In this document: in pieces, positions 63,561-64,000 of the stretch
Numbering within the stretch: position 1 is the stretch's first letter
Layout: the number at the start of each line of letters is the position of its first letter
Origin: Monarcha castaneiventris obscurior
Lineage: Eukaryota > Chordata > Aves > Passeriformes > Monarchidae
Assembly (NCBI GenBank): GCA_026261815.1
Contig: JAMPIT010000258.1
Span: forward strand, 10,407,501 to 10,471,500
Direction of reading: 5' to 3'
Length of the DNA stretch: 64,000 nt
The notes under the pieces: generated by a model
What the model saw: the letters and a program-made list of their open reading frames with translations, nothing else
Databases searched by the model: none
What the model was told of the DNA's origin: nothing
Made by a program: the position numbers and the translations under genes

Positions 63561-64000
63561 AGTAATGCACAAAGCTCAGGTTCTTTCTGCTCTCTGCCAA
63601 GCTGGGCACTGAAACACTCAGTTAAGAGAACTGCAATCACTCTCCCCAGTATAGCAAGTTTTGACAGACTATTTGCTTCATCTTTCCAAGAGCAGGGGAT
63701 ACCACACAAGAATCCAGTGATGATGACTTGACAGCAAGCATCAGGTGGAAATTCAATTTGTTCTGAAGTAAATCAACCCATCCTTTGAACTTCAAGCTGA
63801 ATGCTAGGAGTCCTTGCAACTGCATTCAGGTTGCAGGGCACTGACATTGCCAGGGCTTTCCCTTTCCCTTAATGAGGAACAAGAGCCTAACATAAAGCAA
63901 AGAAAATTACTTTTGACTCAATTATTCATGTTACGAAAGCCCACTTGTGCTTGCCCAGAGGCTGACAGGTAACTTCATCTGTCTGATAGCAAGAAAATAA

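Larger units (their letters stand above)
45602..64000 (-). other. ST3GAL3: ST3GAL3 intron upstream of the motif-S exon (partial)
   Basis: More than 18.4 kb with no further ST3GAL3 exon: the next one should encode the segment ending in YIVYKERV or similar, and no minus-strand frame here does. Content is AT-rich unique DNA with an imperfect CCATCATT repeat near 46344-46402 and a plus-strand CR1 fragment at about 62900-63560. The remaining short ORFs (for example 47 kb, 56 kb, 57.6 kb and 60 kb) resemble no known protein. Confidence 0.85.

Noticed and set aside
1..64000. tRNA, rRNA, CRISPR array, phage or bacterial operon
   Set aside because: None seen on either strand; the direct repeats present are simple tandem satellites without spacers.

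Overview
The window looks like bird nuclear DNA. The coding pieces are vertebrate genes split by compact introns, the recognisable interspersed repeats are CR1-type LINE remnants (one 3' end has the avian-style terminal CR1 sequence), and promoters sit in very GC-rich islands. No bacterial, phage, CRISPR or operon features are present. Most open reading frames are chance ORFs in introns, CpG islands or tandem repeats.

Three genes are supported, all on the minus strand. From right to left they are the 3' end of ST3GAL3, all of the ARTN (artemin) coding sequence, and the first coding exon of IPO13. This is the ST3GAL3-ARTN-IPO13 order known from human 1p34, so it is a conserved syntenic block.

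Layout. 1-9662: IPO13 intron 1, holding a 1-kb CA-rich minisatellite (about 2090-3086) and a CR1 3' end (about 8625-8725). 9663-9731: IPO13 exon 1 in a CpG island. 10140-12200: ARTN, with three coding exons that join in phase to give 230 residues and a 3' UTR with AU-rich elements and a poly(A) signal about 400 bp before the IPO13 start codon. 12201-17070: ARTN upstream intron with a (TGTGG)n array, then a long CpG island with a probable ARTN 5' exon ending at 15309. 17070-23519: gene-poor DNA plus the ST3GAL3 3' UTR, whose end is uncertain. 23520-64000: the last three coding exons of ST3GAL3 (127 residues, including sialylmotif S, motif III and motif VS) separated by introns of 12.4 and 9.3 kb, then more than 18 kb of the next intron. 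All remaining ST3GAL3 exons lie beyond the right edge.

Functionally these are neighbours rather than a pathway: a Golgi alpha-2,3-sialyltransferase, a secreted neurotrophic factor of the GDNF family, and a nuclear transport receptor. I found no convincing new biological system. The points most worth checking are the artemin gene itself (N-terminus, an overlapping +1 frame, 3' UTR AU-rich elements, a lost glycosylation sequon), the tight ARTN-IPO13 spacing, and a weak plus-strand transcription-unit candidate at 17.4-20.9 kb.
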